This document shows positions 42,989 through 54,483 of a stretch of 64,000 nucleotides of DNA, one piece after another. The position numbers were made by a program, and so were the translations under genes. The first letter of the stretch is position 1. Every line of letters begins with the position of its first letter. This DNA is from Adineta ricciae (taxonomy: Eukaryota > Rotifera > Eurotatoria > Adinetida > Adinetidae), in the NCBI GenBank assembly GCA_905250025.1, contig CAJNOJ010000068.1:250990-314989 (forward strand), given 5' to 3'. The notes beneath the pieces are model-generated. The model did no database searches and was not told where the DNA came from. It saw nothing but the letters and a program-made list of their open reading frames with translations.

Positions 42989-45214
42989 ATGACGGCAGAC
43001 TCTCAAGTACTCAAAGTGATGAGTGATCCATCTACTAATTGTGACGAGATGGACACTGATAAATCCGGTACTGCTGATGAAGAAGGGCAACAGTACTTAG
43101 TAAAGTAAGAACTTTATTTTCAACGGTAATAAATTTTCTATTTCGTACTGTTATTAATACAGATATCAATTATTTGGTCCTGCATCTTTGTTCACTTGTC
43201 TTCATTATCTGATGACGAATATAAGTAAAGGATATGTTAATGAGCATATTCATTCGAACCTTCAAGAAGAATTTGATCTCATCATCTCGAAAGATGCAGT
43301 GCACAACGATGTCATAAAGGAATTGCAAACATTTGCTGATGAATATGCTCTCAATCTATATATGTACACGATCAGAGGAGACGTAGAAGGACTCTACGAA
43401 ATAAAGTCGCCGCCTGTGCTTGAAGATGGGAAAACCTTTTGTGCTTTTCTTTTATACGATCAAAGTCGTCAACAGTTCTACTTGTTCTCTGCACTCGGGG
43501 CAGATGCAAAAGAGCAATGCAGGTTTCTGATGAACGATCAACAAACTCTGCAATCATTCATAGATATTGTTGTCAGTTACCATCGGTCAGGTGATCAACA
43601 AGCTGATACGAAGAAAGACAAATCGCATATTGTGAACGATACTTCGGCGAAAGAAGTAGATATTAGCAAAAGTCAAATGAAATCTGTGCTAAACACATCA
43701 GATTTATGTCATTTATTATTGAACAACGTTCATAGTCTTATTCCTTTTGTTGGATCGCAACTCGATAACATCACTCATTTCCGCTTCAAATCTTCGGGTA
43801 GGAATGGCAATAATCTCATCTAGCAGATCTATGTTTCCCTCTTAGACTACCAATTGACGGACGACGATCATAAATCACCAGAAGCTTCGAACAAAGCTCT
43901 GCAGAAACAGCTTCAACTACTTTCCAAGCTATCGAATTCAGCAGCAGAACTTTTGGAGAGAAACCGCACAATATGTACTTCTGTAGATAGTACTGATGAC
44001 CTTGTTATCACACGAGATAGACGTAAACAGTACTTTCCTTCTTTGTTTTATCCGTCTCAAAATATATCTGTTTAAACAGCAGCAACAACGATCAATGAAA
44101 ACATCCTAGCAAGTGCTTCCCGTGGAGAGACACCGTTACCGAAAGTACAACTATTGAATCAACCGGCACGCGTTCGCCGCCATCGAAATTTAGAAGAATT
44201 GCGTGACGATCATTGTCCTGCAGTACAAACTGAAGGAGCTATCATAGGCAATCCATTGGAATTTCACGTAAATTCATATGTATGCACTTGACTGTTCCTA
44301 GTGGTGAAATTTTAGCTTCCAGCAGCCATACGTGATCGTTCAAATGTTTTGTATCTTGGTGCTCATGTTACAACCTACGATGGTGCTGAACACGATCAAC
44401 GAATACCTGTGAGCATGAATATGACAGTAAAACGAAATTGTAATCTAAAGAAAAACGATCTGAACTGTTTTCAAATTGCTGATAATCAAGATAATAATTG
44501 CATATTCGACCAGAAAACCGGAGGTATTTTTTCGAAGATCACTCAGAGTGAAAAGAACAGTCTTAAAAAAAGGTAGATTTGTATGATTTTGAAAACAGAC
44601 TATTTCATTATATGTATCGCTTAGTTGGAGTTTTCGAACAGTCAACTTATATCAAGATGATAAAATTACCAAGGCAATAATCAAAAGTAAAAAGCTTCAA
44701 TGGAGTCGATTCAAATTTGCAATCTACATCAAGTCATCGAATGGAGATTTTCAACAAGTTTCCCCGGCAACTTATTCAGATTTGTTTAAAGAAAGTAAAA
44801 TATGAATTGTCTATTCGTAATATTTTGCTCATACGTGTTTTCATTAAAGCAACTGGCAACGTATCAATAGCAACGAATACGATTCTTCCAACGCGACTCT
44901 GCGCAAATGGCGGACAAATGATATTTGTTCCGCTTTCCGAAGAGATGGGAAAAGACGGTAATTTATTCATTTAATCTAAAGTCTCTAATATTCACACTGT
45001 AGACATTGTCGTGCAACTGAATGGCGAAAATTTAAATTCAAACAAATTCCAAGTATCAAAAAAAATCTTATCTTTTGAATCGCCGGCATGTACACAAAGA
45101 ACAGATTCTCTCATTATCAAAGTCAACACTCACTCGTCTGTTTGCATTGAAATCTTATATCATCCGCACGAAGATGGTCACCCTGATCCATGCGGTCTGT
45201 TAGAGACTAATTGA
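42989..45214 (+). CDS. Rel-homology (NF-kB-type) domain protein with an N-terminal unknown domain, eight exons
   Basis: Exons 42989-43104, 43163-43797, 43846-44022, 44080-44267, 44316-44572, 44625-44794, 44850-44957 and 45003-45214 join in phase to 620 residues; all introns are GT-AG, 45-60 bp. Residues about 40-190 form a domain I do not recognise (LFGPASLFTCLHYLMTN...QFYLFSALG). From about 325, LPKVQLLNQPARVRRHRN corresponds to the Rel DNA-contact loop, though the usual RFRY-CEG is not kept. WSRFKFAIYIKSSNGDF-Q resembles the end of the RHD N-domain, and GGQMIFVPLSEEMGKDDIVVQL matches the start of the Rel IPT domain (GGDE-YLL--KVQKDDIEVRF). No ankyrin repeats are encoded. A nuclear DNA-binding factor is likely; the family call rests on the second half. 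Confidence 0.62.
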
Positions 45215-46129
45215 ATAATAAATATCATCTGCTCTACTACTCAAAGCCTGACTTTTATCGTTGTGTATTTCAATTGCATGGCAATATACTTTCCTTGATT
45301 TAAAGCATATGATATTAAAGAAAAAAGAAACGAATATCCGATGTAATCCCCACACCACTTGTTAAAAAAATAGTAGACCACAACGCGATCCTGTCCATGC
45401 TAGTGGTTGACAACTGTAAATATTAGGTCTTTTTTTCTCTCTCTATGAACGTGATTCTGTTGAACAGACGTATATATTTATAAGTACTTCATTGTACACG
45501 ATCACTTACACTCAAAGAAACGTTATAGGCTGGAAAAATGTGTGTGCATTGAATGATTTTATTGCTGCAGTACGGCTATACTAGTTATAAAAGGAAGAGA
45601 AAAAAATCCTTTGGTTGAAACAGGATTAGTAAATAGTAATTATGACAATATTTACTTTCAATGTTAATCGTATAATATCACAGTCATGATCACATTTCCT
45701 TCACTCATACAAAAATATGCCATCGGTGCATACATATTCAAGTAGTCAATAGACGGTATGTATAAAAGGTATAGTATAAGACCTTCATTAAAATGCGTAC
45801 TCAAACATTGTAAATCATCAATGTCGATCGATAAATATGATAGTCAAATTGCCTCATATAAAATCAGAGAAAGAAAGAGAAAATAGTGAAAAGAAAACCA
45901 TGGATTGATTTATTAGCGACTAATGAATAGACGACACATACACGTGGCCTCGTAAAATAGAAGGCAAAGCATTGAAGTTTTCAATCTCGCCTGTTTTGCC
46001 GACGTTTGACGTTCTTCTATTTTTTTAAAGATCAACAGAAGAGAAAAAAAAACTTAGCAACATCTGCCGTCACTCTCTTTTGCTCGTGAAACGCTAATTA
46101 TATGGTAGGTGTTTTGAATTGTTACTCTG
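45215..46129. other. Intergenic, no gene seen
   Basis: AT-rich sequence between the Rel-type and GH125 genes, with no coding-like frame. Confidence 0.5.
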
Positions 46130-47979
46130 ATGTCAGCTTTATTCAAATTTATCCGCTGGCGGGCAAAGTATACGCGTCTTGAAGTAATCGGTTCACTGAT
46201 ACTGATTAGTTTATTTATCAACATATTCTCAATAAATCGATTATTTCAATGTTCATCGTCAGCGACAACTGTATCGTCTGAATTGAAAACATTAGAAATA
46301 CATTTGAATACAAAACCAATAAGCACGATTGAACGGTCGAAAAAAGCGCTTGAAAATTTGAAAACCTTACTGAATAGTGTCCTGTCTGCTAACGATCAAC
46401 CGTGGATCTGGTTGCCGTCAGCTCAATATCCATCTGTACCCTATCAACCGACGTCGTTGTTAAACCAAAATATCCCTAAAGCAATCAATGCGAAATCGAT
46501 AGCTCCACAAATCGTTCAAGACGAAATTAACCGTGTATGTCGACGATTGACGAGTGTAAATAGTACTGGTGGACAAATCTGGTGCCAATTATTTACAAAG
46601 TGTTATGCAGATACATTGGCAACGACAGCAAGCTTACTGGATGATAATACAACCTATATTATAACTGGTGATATCGATCTGATGTGGTTACGTGACAGCA
46701 GGTATGGACAAAGATATTGAATATCACATTTTAAATTACTCTTCTCGTTTAGTGCTCAAGTTCATCAATATATGACCTTATCACGCGATAAAGACATTCA
46801 ACGTATCATTGAAGGTCTTATTCGTCGTCAGACACGATTTATATTTGCCAATCCATATGGAAGTTCTTTTCGTTTAACTCTTCGTGCAAATCCTCCGTCG
46901 GATGATTCTCTTCAGCCGGTACATGTTCAAAAAGGTCGCAATATGCGTGTTGCCATGCATAACTACGAACTGGATAGTTTATGCTACTTTCTACGTTTGA
47001 GCTACACGTGGTGGAAGCAAACACAACGTACCGATGCATTCGATCGTCATTGGTTATTGGCTGTTTCGATTATCGTTCAAGTCATGGTTGTTGAACAGCA
47101 TCATTCAGAAATTTCGCCATATCGCTATACAGAATTAGGCAATAATTATCAGGGCTCGCGTGTTTCTTACACGGGAATGACCTGGAGTGCGTTTCGACCG
47201 AGTGATGATCAAACGAAATTTGGCTACTTAATTCCAAGTAATATGATGGCAGCCGTCGTTTTAAAACAAGTAACGGAAATGATTAACACTATCTTTCCTG
47301 ACCAAACTGAACTTGTGAAACAAGTATATTTGAGTATTGTAAAAAAGTCAATCATAAGAAAACCTGCTCCATTTAGATCGATCAATTGCATGCAGATATT
47401 CTTTCAGGTATTCACACATACGGAGTTGTTCAGCATGCTACCTATGGTAAAATTTATGCTTATGAAACCGATGGATTCTCTTTACCTCTTCTTCTTGACG
47501 ATGCCAATGTACCATCGCTCCTTTCAGGCGCATATCTTGGTTTCAAAACACCCTACGATCCTAATGATCAAATATTAGCATCAACACGAAAATTTGTGCT
47601 ATCCACAGATAATCCATTGTTTTTTCAAGGTGAATATGCATCAGGAATCGGTAGTCACCATACCCAAGCTAAGTATGTTTGGCCAATGGCGATCATCATG
47701 GAAGGCTTTACCAATCATTCACAAGCAAATCTTGATAGTGTTTGGAAGAGATTAGAAGCAAGTCATGCTGGAACGTTTGCTATGCATGAAAGTTTCGACG
47801 TTAACAATCCGAAACAGTTTACTCGTACATGGTAAATTCACCTTTTTTTTCCTTCAGCTTTCGTCTCTTCTACATCGTACTCGTTTACTTTCAGGTTCGC
47901 ATGGGTAAACTCGTTGTTTGCTGAACTAGTCTTAGTTCATTTGGATGAATTAGAAAATTGGTTAAACTATCGTCGTTAA
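46130..47979 (+). CDS. GH125 exo-alpha-1,6-mannosidase-like protein (Mug157 family), four exons
   Basis: Exons 46130-46701, 46753-47323, 47377-47831 and 47895-47979 give 560 residues; introns are 51, 53 and 63 bp and every junction is in phase. A membrane anchor lies at residues about 22-40. Family motifs: TGDIDLMWLRDSSAQVHQYM (split by intron 1; the aspartates lie in the substrate site), ANPYGSSFRLTL, MHNYELDSLCYFLRLSYTWW, TGMTWSAFRPSDD and a C-terminal TWFAWVNSLFAEL. GH125 enzymes remove alpha-1,6-linked mannose; known members are bacterial and fungal. In an animal genome it suggests gene acquisition, but the introns show it is now a host-type gene. Confidence 0.88.
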
Positions 47980-48565
47980 AAGTTGTTAAATAAAAAACAG
48001 ATTATACCCGGTTATCAAAGTTTAGTTAAGCTGGATGTTACTTATAGAACAGGAAAAAGGAAATAAGAGGATGTAGCACAAGAAAAAAAAGGAAGAATGT
48101 GATCACTATATTCTGGGCATGACACATTTTCCTAATGTATATATATATATGTGTATATTATAGTTTTTAATTAATTATTCTTAACATGAGAAATATGTAC
48201 TGATTTAACTCAAATATGGATTTGGTTAAGTTCCTTTTCGGCCCTCATTCATGATGACATCTTTTATTTGATTCACATGAATAAAAATCAACAAGAGAAC
48301 GGGACAACAGCAATATTGAAATGAAGATTTTTTAAGAAAAGGATTCAGAGAGACAGGTGATTTTCATCGATGCCATTCTCAGGTTATTTATTTATTTTAT
48401 TTATTTATTCTTTATCTGACCGCCAAAATCGTGAATATTGCTGCGGTCTCTCTCTCTCCCTTTCTTTCTGTTAGCTTCCAACCTTGATATTTATCTTCCT
48501 CTAGAATAAAAATAAAACAAAAAAAAACAGACCGAGTGAAGATAGTTGTCTTAAGAAGATTTTAT
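47980..48565. other. Intergenic with ATTT-rich tract
   Basis: 3' flanks of two converging genes; TTTA repeats around 48385-48415, no gene. Confidence 0.5.
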
Positions 48566-49506
48566 TTACACTAAATACGGGTCCATTTCAGCTGAATATG
48601 GATACGATTTAACTTTTCGAGCTTCCAGCATTTGATTGATATAATCAATAGCAATTGGCCCTTCTATTGAACCTCGCCATCGCTTAGCAAATCGTGACGA
48701 ACACACTTGTCTAAAGATTGCAAAGAGAACTATTAATCATGGATATAGTGTCCATAAAAGCATACGAAAGTTCACTCAGTCGAATAGTTGACTCTGTTTG
48801 ACTGTCATCTCTGGAAAGAAAAAGAAATGCATGTACATGTCTTAATTAGAAACTTCAACGAGATACAGACCGTTTCGCTACTTGTTCGCACGATTCAAAT
48901 AAATTGAACGCAGGTGCTTGTCCATGTTCTTCGATGAAGATACTGATAAAATTTGACATTTCTTCGGAATCTTTGGAAATGCTGTGCCAAGGAACGAATA
49001 AATACAAGAGTACAAACACATGTTGACTAGTTTCAATTACCTGCACAGATAGGCATGAAAATCCTCCTTTGTCGCTCCTGTTTCTGTTCCACCTTTTGTC
49101 TGTGATTGTTGATGGTGATGGTGAAGTTTGGGACTAGTTGACAAAAATCGATTCATGTCTGGAAAAGGTACAGCAAAACGTTTCTCCCTAATAATCAGAT
49201 TTCAATGCCAGGATCATCAAAGCAGACAAAAAGTGCAAAACTTACCGTGATGAATGATCCGTTGTTTCTATGTTGGAAATGTACGAACAGAGACGATTAA
49301 TTTGACTAGGCGATAAATTATCAATACTAAAACAATTTTTTACGTCATCGTCATTAATGAGCAATATTTTTCTCATGGCGAATATTTACTCGGAACTGAC
49401 AATCATTGGGTAACTGTGAATTGAAAATAGGACTGTTGATAAAAGGATCAGTAGTAAAGGTGAAAGAAAAGAAATCATCACGATATCGAAGTGAAGGATA
49501 CAATCT
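48566..49506 (-). CDS. Unknown multi-exon gene, 5' part unresolved
   Basis: Reading on the minus strand: an exon ending at about 49383 (starts after CTTTTCCAG at 49506; LYPSLRYRDDFFSFTFTT), then 49326-49246, 49187-49041, 48981-48871 and 48710-48566. The last four join in phase and encode DNLSPSQINRLCSYI, EKRFAVPFPDMNRFL, a His/Gln-rich stretch, SEEMSNFISIFIEEHGQAPAF, and a C-terminal RFAKRWRGSIEGPIAIDYINQML. The junction between the first and second listed exons does not keep frame with the obvious GTAAAT donor, so a different donor or a sequence error is involved. The start codon was not found. I do not recognise the family. Confidence 0.5.
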
Positions 49507-50342
49507 GGAAAAGAAGCAAAGAGTAAGAAAAAAAAACAGAAACACACACATATATATATAACAATAATTTGTTTATTTGATTAACGTATTGTAGTATAAG
49601 AGACATAAATCCATTGAAAATCAACAAAACATATTCCCGTATGTGGTCTGCTCGTTCAACATCATAATTTTCTTTTTCCTGCGTTTTTATGTCTACTATT
49701 CAATTATTTATCTGCTCCGCCTCAACAAAGTCAGCCGTTCGTCCTCAATGATAGCACGTTCGTGCATAATTCTACTCTCACTAATAGTGTTCGTTAGCAA
49801 TAACCAAGAGAATAATTGTTTTTCAATCAGTGTTGCCTTGACGTCATCTTACCTGATAGAAACAAAATTGACATCCGAGAATGAGTTCGTTCCGAGTTCA
49901 AGTCTTATATATGTAGATGTACACGCTATTGAAAAGCAAATTCTTAAATAGATATGTAAAACATCGAGTGAATGCTTTCCTTTGTGAAACGATGGAAATG
50001 CGGAACATATGTTCATTTCCATTTTGGCTAAAAAAAGCACAATGTCGATATATTCAAATTGCGTTATAAATCGGAACGTCATGCGGGTTAAGAAGGAAAA
50101 TACATTTAGCATCCTACGCGTTGGTTTGAAAAAATAGGCATTGGTTTCCTTTTACTGCGTTCATTCATTTCAGCTGATTATGTACTGAATAGAGATGATT
50201 TTTATTTCTAATGAAATCAAAGAGATGGAGAGAGAAAGGGTAGATTTGTTTTTGATACTCTTAATTAGATTTTAATAATAAATGAGTATGGTTTTTGTAA
50301 ATGTAGCACATCTGCGTTTCACGTAATTCTATTTTCGAAAGG
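49507..50342. other. Between two minus-strand genes; may hold missing 5' exons
   Basis: Contains a TA-rich microsatellite (about 49548-49560) and a possible small minus-strand exon (about 49620-49672, after ACGCAG). A plus-strand frame at 49643-49951 looks like chance. Confidence 0.35.
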
Positions 50343-51044
50343 TCAAGCTGTTAGAACAGGATTAAGATCTAATACTGCATATTCATCAAAGTCATGCAAC
50401 GGTCGACTTCGTGTTAAATACTCGTCCGACGTTAAATTTCCTTCATGCGTAATTGTTTTTCCTTCACCGCCGAACAATTCATTCAAACCGATCTGATTGT
50501 GTAGAAATGCTCGAACGTGTAACAATGTTGGTGGTTCTTTCAAATTGAGAAAACGATTTAGATGCATGAAACCGTCAGATTTTGGCCCGAGATAATAGTT
50601 TTTAACAATAATGTCGTCAGGGTCAATATCTTGGAATGTTCTTTGCTTCAGTTCGTCAGCATAACGTATCCAAACAGCGGAATCAATTTCAGGATAGGCT
50701 TTTGTCAAGAGATCAAAAATATTATCCCATGTTGCTAATTTAACTTCATCAGATGGTGCAGAGAAAACTATCAATTTAAATTTATGCTGCTTTCCTAATT
50801 GGCAACGAATCCATTCGGGTGTATGCCCTATATAAAGTAACATGTCCAAATGAGACATTTTGAGAAGTCGACGAAGTGTCTTATGATCAAACACCCATGA
50901 AAGACGTTTAGTAGGATCGTGTGACAAACGAGAAAAATCATCATCGTTTACACCGCGTGTGAGACGACCATACATATTCGTCAAATCGCAATCTTCTGGT
51001 AAAGAGTTCAAACCGGTTTTAAAAGCATTAACATACGTATTCAT
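50343..51044 (-). CDS. Hypothetical protein, 233 residues
   Basis: Single exon. The composition is that of a soluble mixed alpha/beta protein. Features: a central FKLIVFSAPSDEVKLATWDNIFDLLTKAYPE strand-loop-helix, HLDMLLYIGHTPEWIRCQLG before it, and a Leu/His-rich LLHVRAFLHNQIGLNELFGGEGKT. No signal peptide or membrane segment. No family recognised. An AG-ending pyrimidine tract lies 6-10 bases before the ATG, possibly a splice acceptor for a leader exon. Confidence 0.6.
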   Translation of the reverse strand: MNTYVNAFKTGLNSLPEDCDLTNMYGRLTRGVNDDDFSRLSHDPTKRLSWVFDHKTLRRLLKMSHLDMLLYIGHTPEWIRCQLGKQHKFKLIVFSAPSDEVKLATWDNIFDLLTKAYPEIDSAVWIRYADELKQRTFQDIDPDDIIVKNYYLGPKSDGFMHLNRFLNLKEPPTLLHVRAFLHNQIGLNELFGGEGKTITHEGNLTSDEYLTRSRPLHDFDEYAVLDLNPVLTA

Positions 51045-51484
51045 CTTATTCTAGAAAATATTCATTCAGTTGCGAAATGGTCACACAGTGCTAATTAATT
51101 ATAGATCGAGTTTACATTTTTTTACAACAATCGTTGTTATTTGTAATTTCTTCCGATCATTGATCAAGTCTCGTCGATTGCATGTAGACTCACATATCCT
51201 ATTCTATCTTTCAAGATGTCACTATTGATCATGATTAATAAGAGAGTAAAAAAAAACAACAGTTTTCAATCCCCTAGAGAAAAATATATAATAGATGACA
51301 AGGATATGATTTCTCTTCAAAGCCAAGGGAAAAGCAGAGTGCGAGAAAAGTAATAAGAACTTTTTTTGATTAATACGTGGATATAAATACATGTCAGTAA
51401 TACTGTTACCTGCCATTTCCATTTCTTATATCGCGTGGTTATATAAATAAGAATATATAGAAGATTTCACAACCTATCAAACTC
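51045..51484. other. Intergenic, no gene seen
   Basis: AT-rich, 5' flank shared by divergent genes. Confidence 0.45.
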
Positions 51485-51652
51485 ATGGGCCAAAAATATT
51501 CACGACCCGAACCGTGTTATCACGGCTATGGTGATCAACCACCTGCCAAACGGCCATGTATATGTCGTCGTCGATCATCGGGTTTAATATTACCACGAGG
51601 TTCTAAACCCGATCTGTTTCCTCATTATCAACGACCAAAACAACGTCGGTGA
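51485..51652 (+). CDS. Possible small basic protein, 55 residues
   Basis: MGQKYSRPEPCYHGYGDQPP, then a very basic segment (KRPCICRRRSSG) and a C-terminal QRPKQRR. The Gly at position 2 with a following Lys/Ser could allow N-myristoylation, and the basic tail could bind membrane or nucleic acid. No intron and no family known. Codon use is like neighbouring genes. Too short to be certain it is expressed. Confidence 0.35.
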   Translation: MGQKYSRPEPCYHGYGDQPPAKRPCICRRRSSGLILPRGSKPDLFPHYQRPKQRR

Positions 51653-52075
51653 TGATCTTTTCATGTTATCACTTTTTTGTTTTAGTTAACATGAATTCTA
51701 ATAAAAGATCACATTCAGAACAAATCTATTTCCTGAAAATGCGTCTTTTTTATCCTACATTTACGTGAATACTCCTTAGGGAGTGTTGGCCATAAATACA
51801 TCAATTAGTCGTGGTTGCTAAGCGACGATCACCCTCTTGTTAACTCCATCTATACGAAAAAAATGACTACTGATGATCTCGATCATAATTTTAATTTTCT
51901 TGTTATTTCCTTTCGAATTAATCTATTTTTGTTGTAAAATATTCATGATCACTTTCTAGTGAGTCATTTCCATTTATATATGTACTCCTCTATACTGTAG
52001 GTTATCTTTTATATTCATTTGATCTGATCATCTTGTTTTTATCCACAGCCACATCACGATAATACAATACGAACA
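51653..52075. other. Intergenic, no gene seen
   Basis: AT-rich spacer; an AG acceptor-like TTTTTATCCACAG ends at about 52048, 27 bases before the next ATG. Confidence 0.45.
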
Positions 52076-52659
52076 ATGTCTGTCGGTCAACGAAGCATTT
52101 TAGACACCATTGCTGCTGAAGGTGTTCATGTAAGCTTAGAGAGAAAAAAAGATCTGTTAATTATTGTTCTCCTCTTCGTAGTTCGCATTATGGTCTTCAA
52201 TTATGAGTGTCGGTGGGGGTTTAGGAGAGATCTTCGTCAATCATGATGCTCGTATGCATATTGCCGGCGAACACGCTATACCAGAACTTCTCGAAGCACA
52301 CAAACGATCAAAATATTTAACGAATTTGATGTTACTTGTCAGTGGGGTGTCCGGTGCATTAGCCTACCAACAAACAAAAGATAACTATTGGCTTATTGGC
52401 TCAGGTTTAATGCTCGGTAGAATCTTTCTGAATTTCTCATGCCTGTACCTATAAACCCTGTCTGATTGATTATTTAGCTGGTATTCCATACTGTGCACTA
52501 GTCGAATATCCAGTTGCTGAACAACTCAAATTCTTAACACTCGACGCTAAATCAGAAAAAGCTCGTACGTTACTCGCTTCGTGGGGTGGTATTCAACTTG
52601 GTAAACTCGCATTAGCCGTCGGTGGTGCCACAATTTTCTATTGGTTCGCTCGTCGTTGA
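52076..52659 (+). CDS. DUF1772-like small multi-pass membrane protein, three exons
   Basis: Exons 52076-52129, 52182-52416 and 52478-52659 join in phase to 156 residues. Four hydrophobic segments are visible (around FALWSSIMSVGGGLGEIF, LMLLVSGVSGALAY, YWLIGSGLMLAGIPYCALVEYPVAE and LGKLALAVGGATIFYWFA). PVAEQLK after the third segment and a W-GIQLGKL block before the fourth recall the DUF1772 fold, which is related to anthrone oxygenase-like proteins; activity is unknown. The mid-gene introns are 52 and 61 bp. Confidence 0.6.
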
Positions 52660-52845
52660 ATCGATTTGCAAATGATCGAATGATCGAATTTTTATCTAAT
52701 CCAGCGCATTTTGTCTCACACTATTCTTTTTTATGTATTACTATATATATCCGTGCAGTATAGATCTTTGTTAAAAAATATAAAATATTAGAAAAGGATT
52801 TCAGTCAAAGTAAAACATAGAATGTAATAAACAGTCACCAAACTG

Positions 52846-54447
52846 ATGAATATTGTAGATACGAAACTATCCATGACGGAAGATCTACTGATTGGTATAC
52901 GGAATTTCATTCAGCCGTATTTACCTTTATTAAATACCCATAATGTTGATTATTTAACGCGTGATCATTGGAATACCTATGTACCACATTGGATTCGACA
53001 AGCAGAACGAATAAATCTTTATCATCTATTTGAACAACGCTATCGAGAGTGTTCACCAGCACAACATCGACTGGAAGAATTAATTGATGATATTGTCGGA
53101 TGGAAGAAGAAAATCGAACAAGTTACTTACACACGAGAAAGATTCCAAGATGAAATTTTGCGAAACAAAGTTCAGCCCAAACTGTACCTCTGCACCAGTC
53201 GAACATTTATGAGTCAGAAAAAAGAACATGAAGTAGAAATTTTAGCTCCAGTGATCGAGCAATTGGCGAATATGGCTAAGGCAGAAGCGATTATCGACTA
53301 TGGAAGTGGTCGTGGCTATTTAGGTGTACAAATTTCTCATGATTATGAACGAAATGTTCTCGGAATTGAATCCTGTGAAGCCACTGTTCATAGTGGTGAA
53401 CGACGAGTGGAACTTTTAGCAAAACATCAGAAGGAATCAATCGACGAACCCAAGTACAGAACGACATCAACTATAGTTACAAGTGAAACAAATTTTGAAA
53501 AACTATTCTATCAAACATTCCATTCTCATTCGTCATCGTTTCTTCTCTGTGGTCTTCATGCATGTGGATCTCTCTCCTGTTCACTTATTTATCATTTTGT
53601 TGAAAAATCAAGTGTACGCGCCATCGCCAATGTCGCATGTTGTTATCATTTATTAGAAGAAAAATTCGTACCGAATCCTTTCACAAGTAAGTAATGACAC
53701 GTTGACAAAAATGACTCATCCATGATTCTAGAACATTGCAGCGAAGATGATCCATGTAGCTTTCCATTGAGTCAGCAGTTGATCGAAGAAAAAACAAAAT
53801 TGGGGCGAAATGCACGCATGCTTGCTGTTCAATCGTTTGAAAGGAATAAAGCAGATGAAGTAAGAAGCAATAGAAATCATATTCACAATTATTTTCTTTG
53901 ACTTATAGACGTTGAATGCCGGCTTATGGTACCGATCATTGATGCAAGTCATTCTCATGGAAGTTTATGGACTGACAACGGGTTTAGAAGATATTAAACT
54001 AGGTAAAATCAACCGCCGACCGATGACATTCGAAGGATATGTTTGGAAAGCATTAGAAAAGCTAAAACTAGACAAAACAAAAGTAAAGTTTCTTATTCAA
54101 TTGGATTGACAAACGATGTTTGTATGTAGATCACGTCGGATATTATTCAAGATTATTGGAAACGTTATGAATCTCAGCAATCTCAATTGCATACATTCGT
54201 TCAATTAAAAGTTCTGTTTTCTGGTTTAATTGAAATGATGATTCTACTCGATCGACTCGTTTTCCTTCAACAATCTGTTTGTTTCCTTTTTTTCCGGCTG
54301 AATTTCCTCCATATGTTCATTAAATACTTTATTTTTCTATTTAAGATTCCATCGGCGTCGTCCTATCTAGTGGCACTTTTCGATCCAATTAAGTCACCAC
54401 GTCGTTGGTGCTTAATTTCAATAAAACCAAACGATCAGGCGGAATGA
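52846..54447 (+). CDS. METTL25B/RRNAD1-like methyltransferase-fold protein, five exons
   Basis: Exons 52846-53686, 53732-53859, 53909-54082, 54130-54276 and 54346-54447 give 463 residues, all junctions in phase. Family signs: an early ...MSQKKEHEVEIL, the AdoMet motif I IIDYGSGRGYLGVQISHDYE, LCGLHACGSLSCSLIYHFVE, ANVACCYHLLEEKF, and a C-terminal VALFDPIKSPRRWCLISIKP. These are the blocks of the METTL25/METTL25B (RRNAD1) family in animals. Substrate not established. The next gene starts 36 bases after the stop, an operon-like spacing. Confidence 0.85.
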
Positions 54448-54483
54448 ATTTTATACTTTTTTTCTTTTTGATTTGTTTTTCAG

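Noticed and set aside
49643..49951. 102-codon plus-strand frame
   Set aside because: AT-biased, overlaps the probable 5' region of a minus-strand gene, no recognisable domain.
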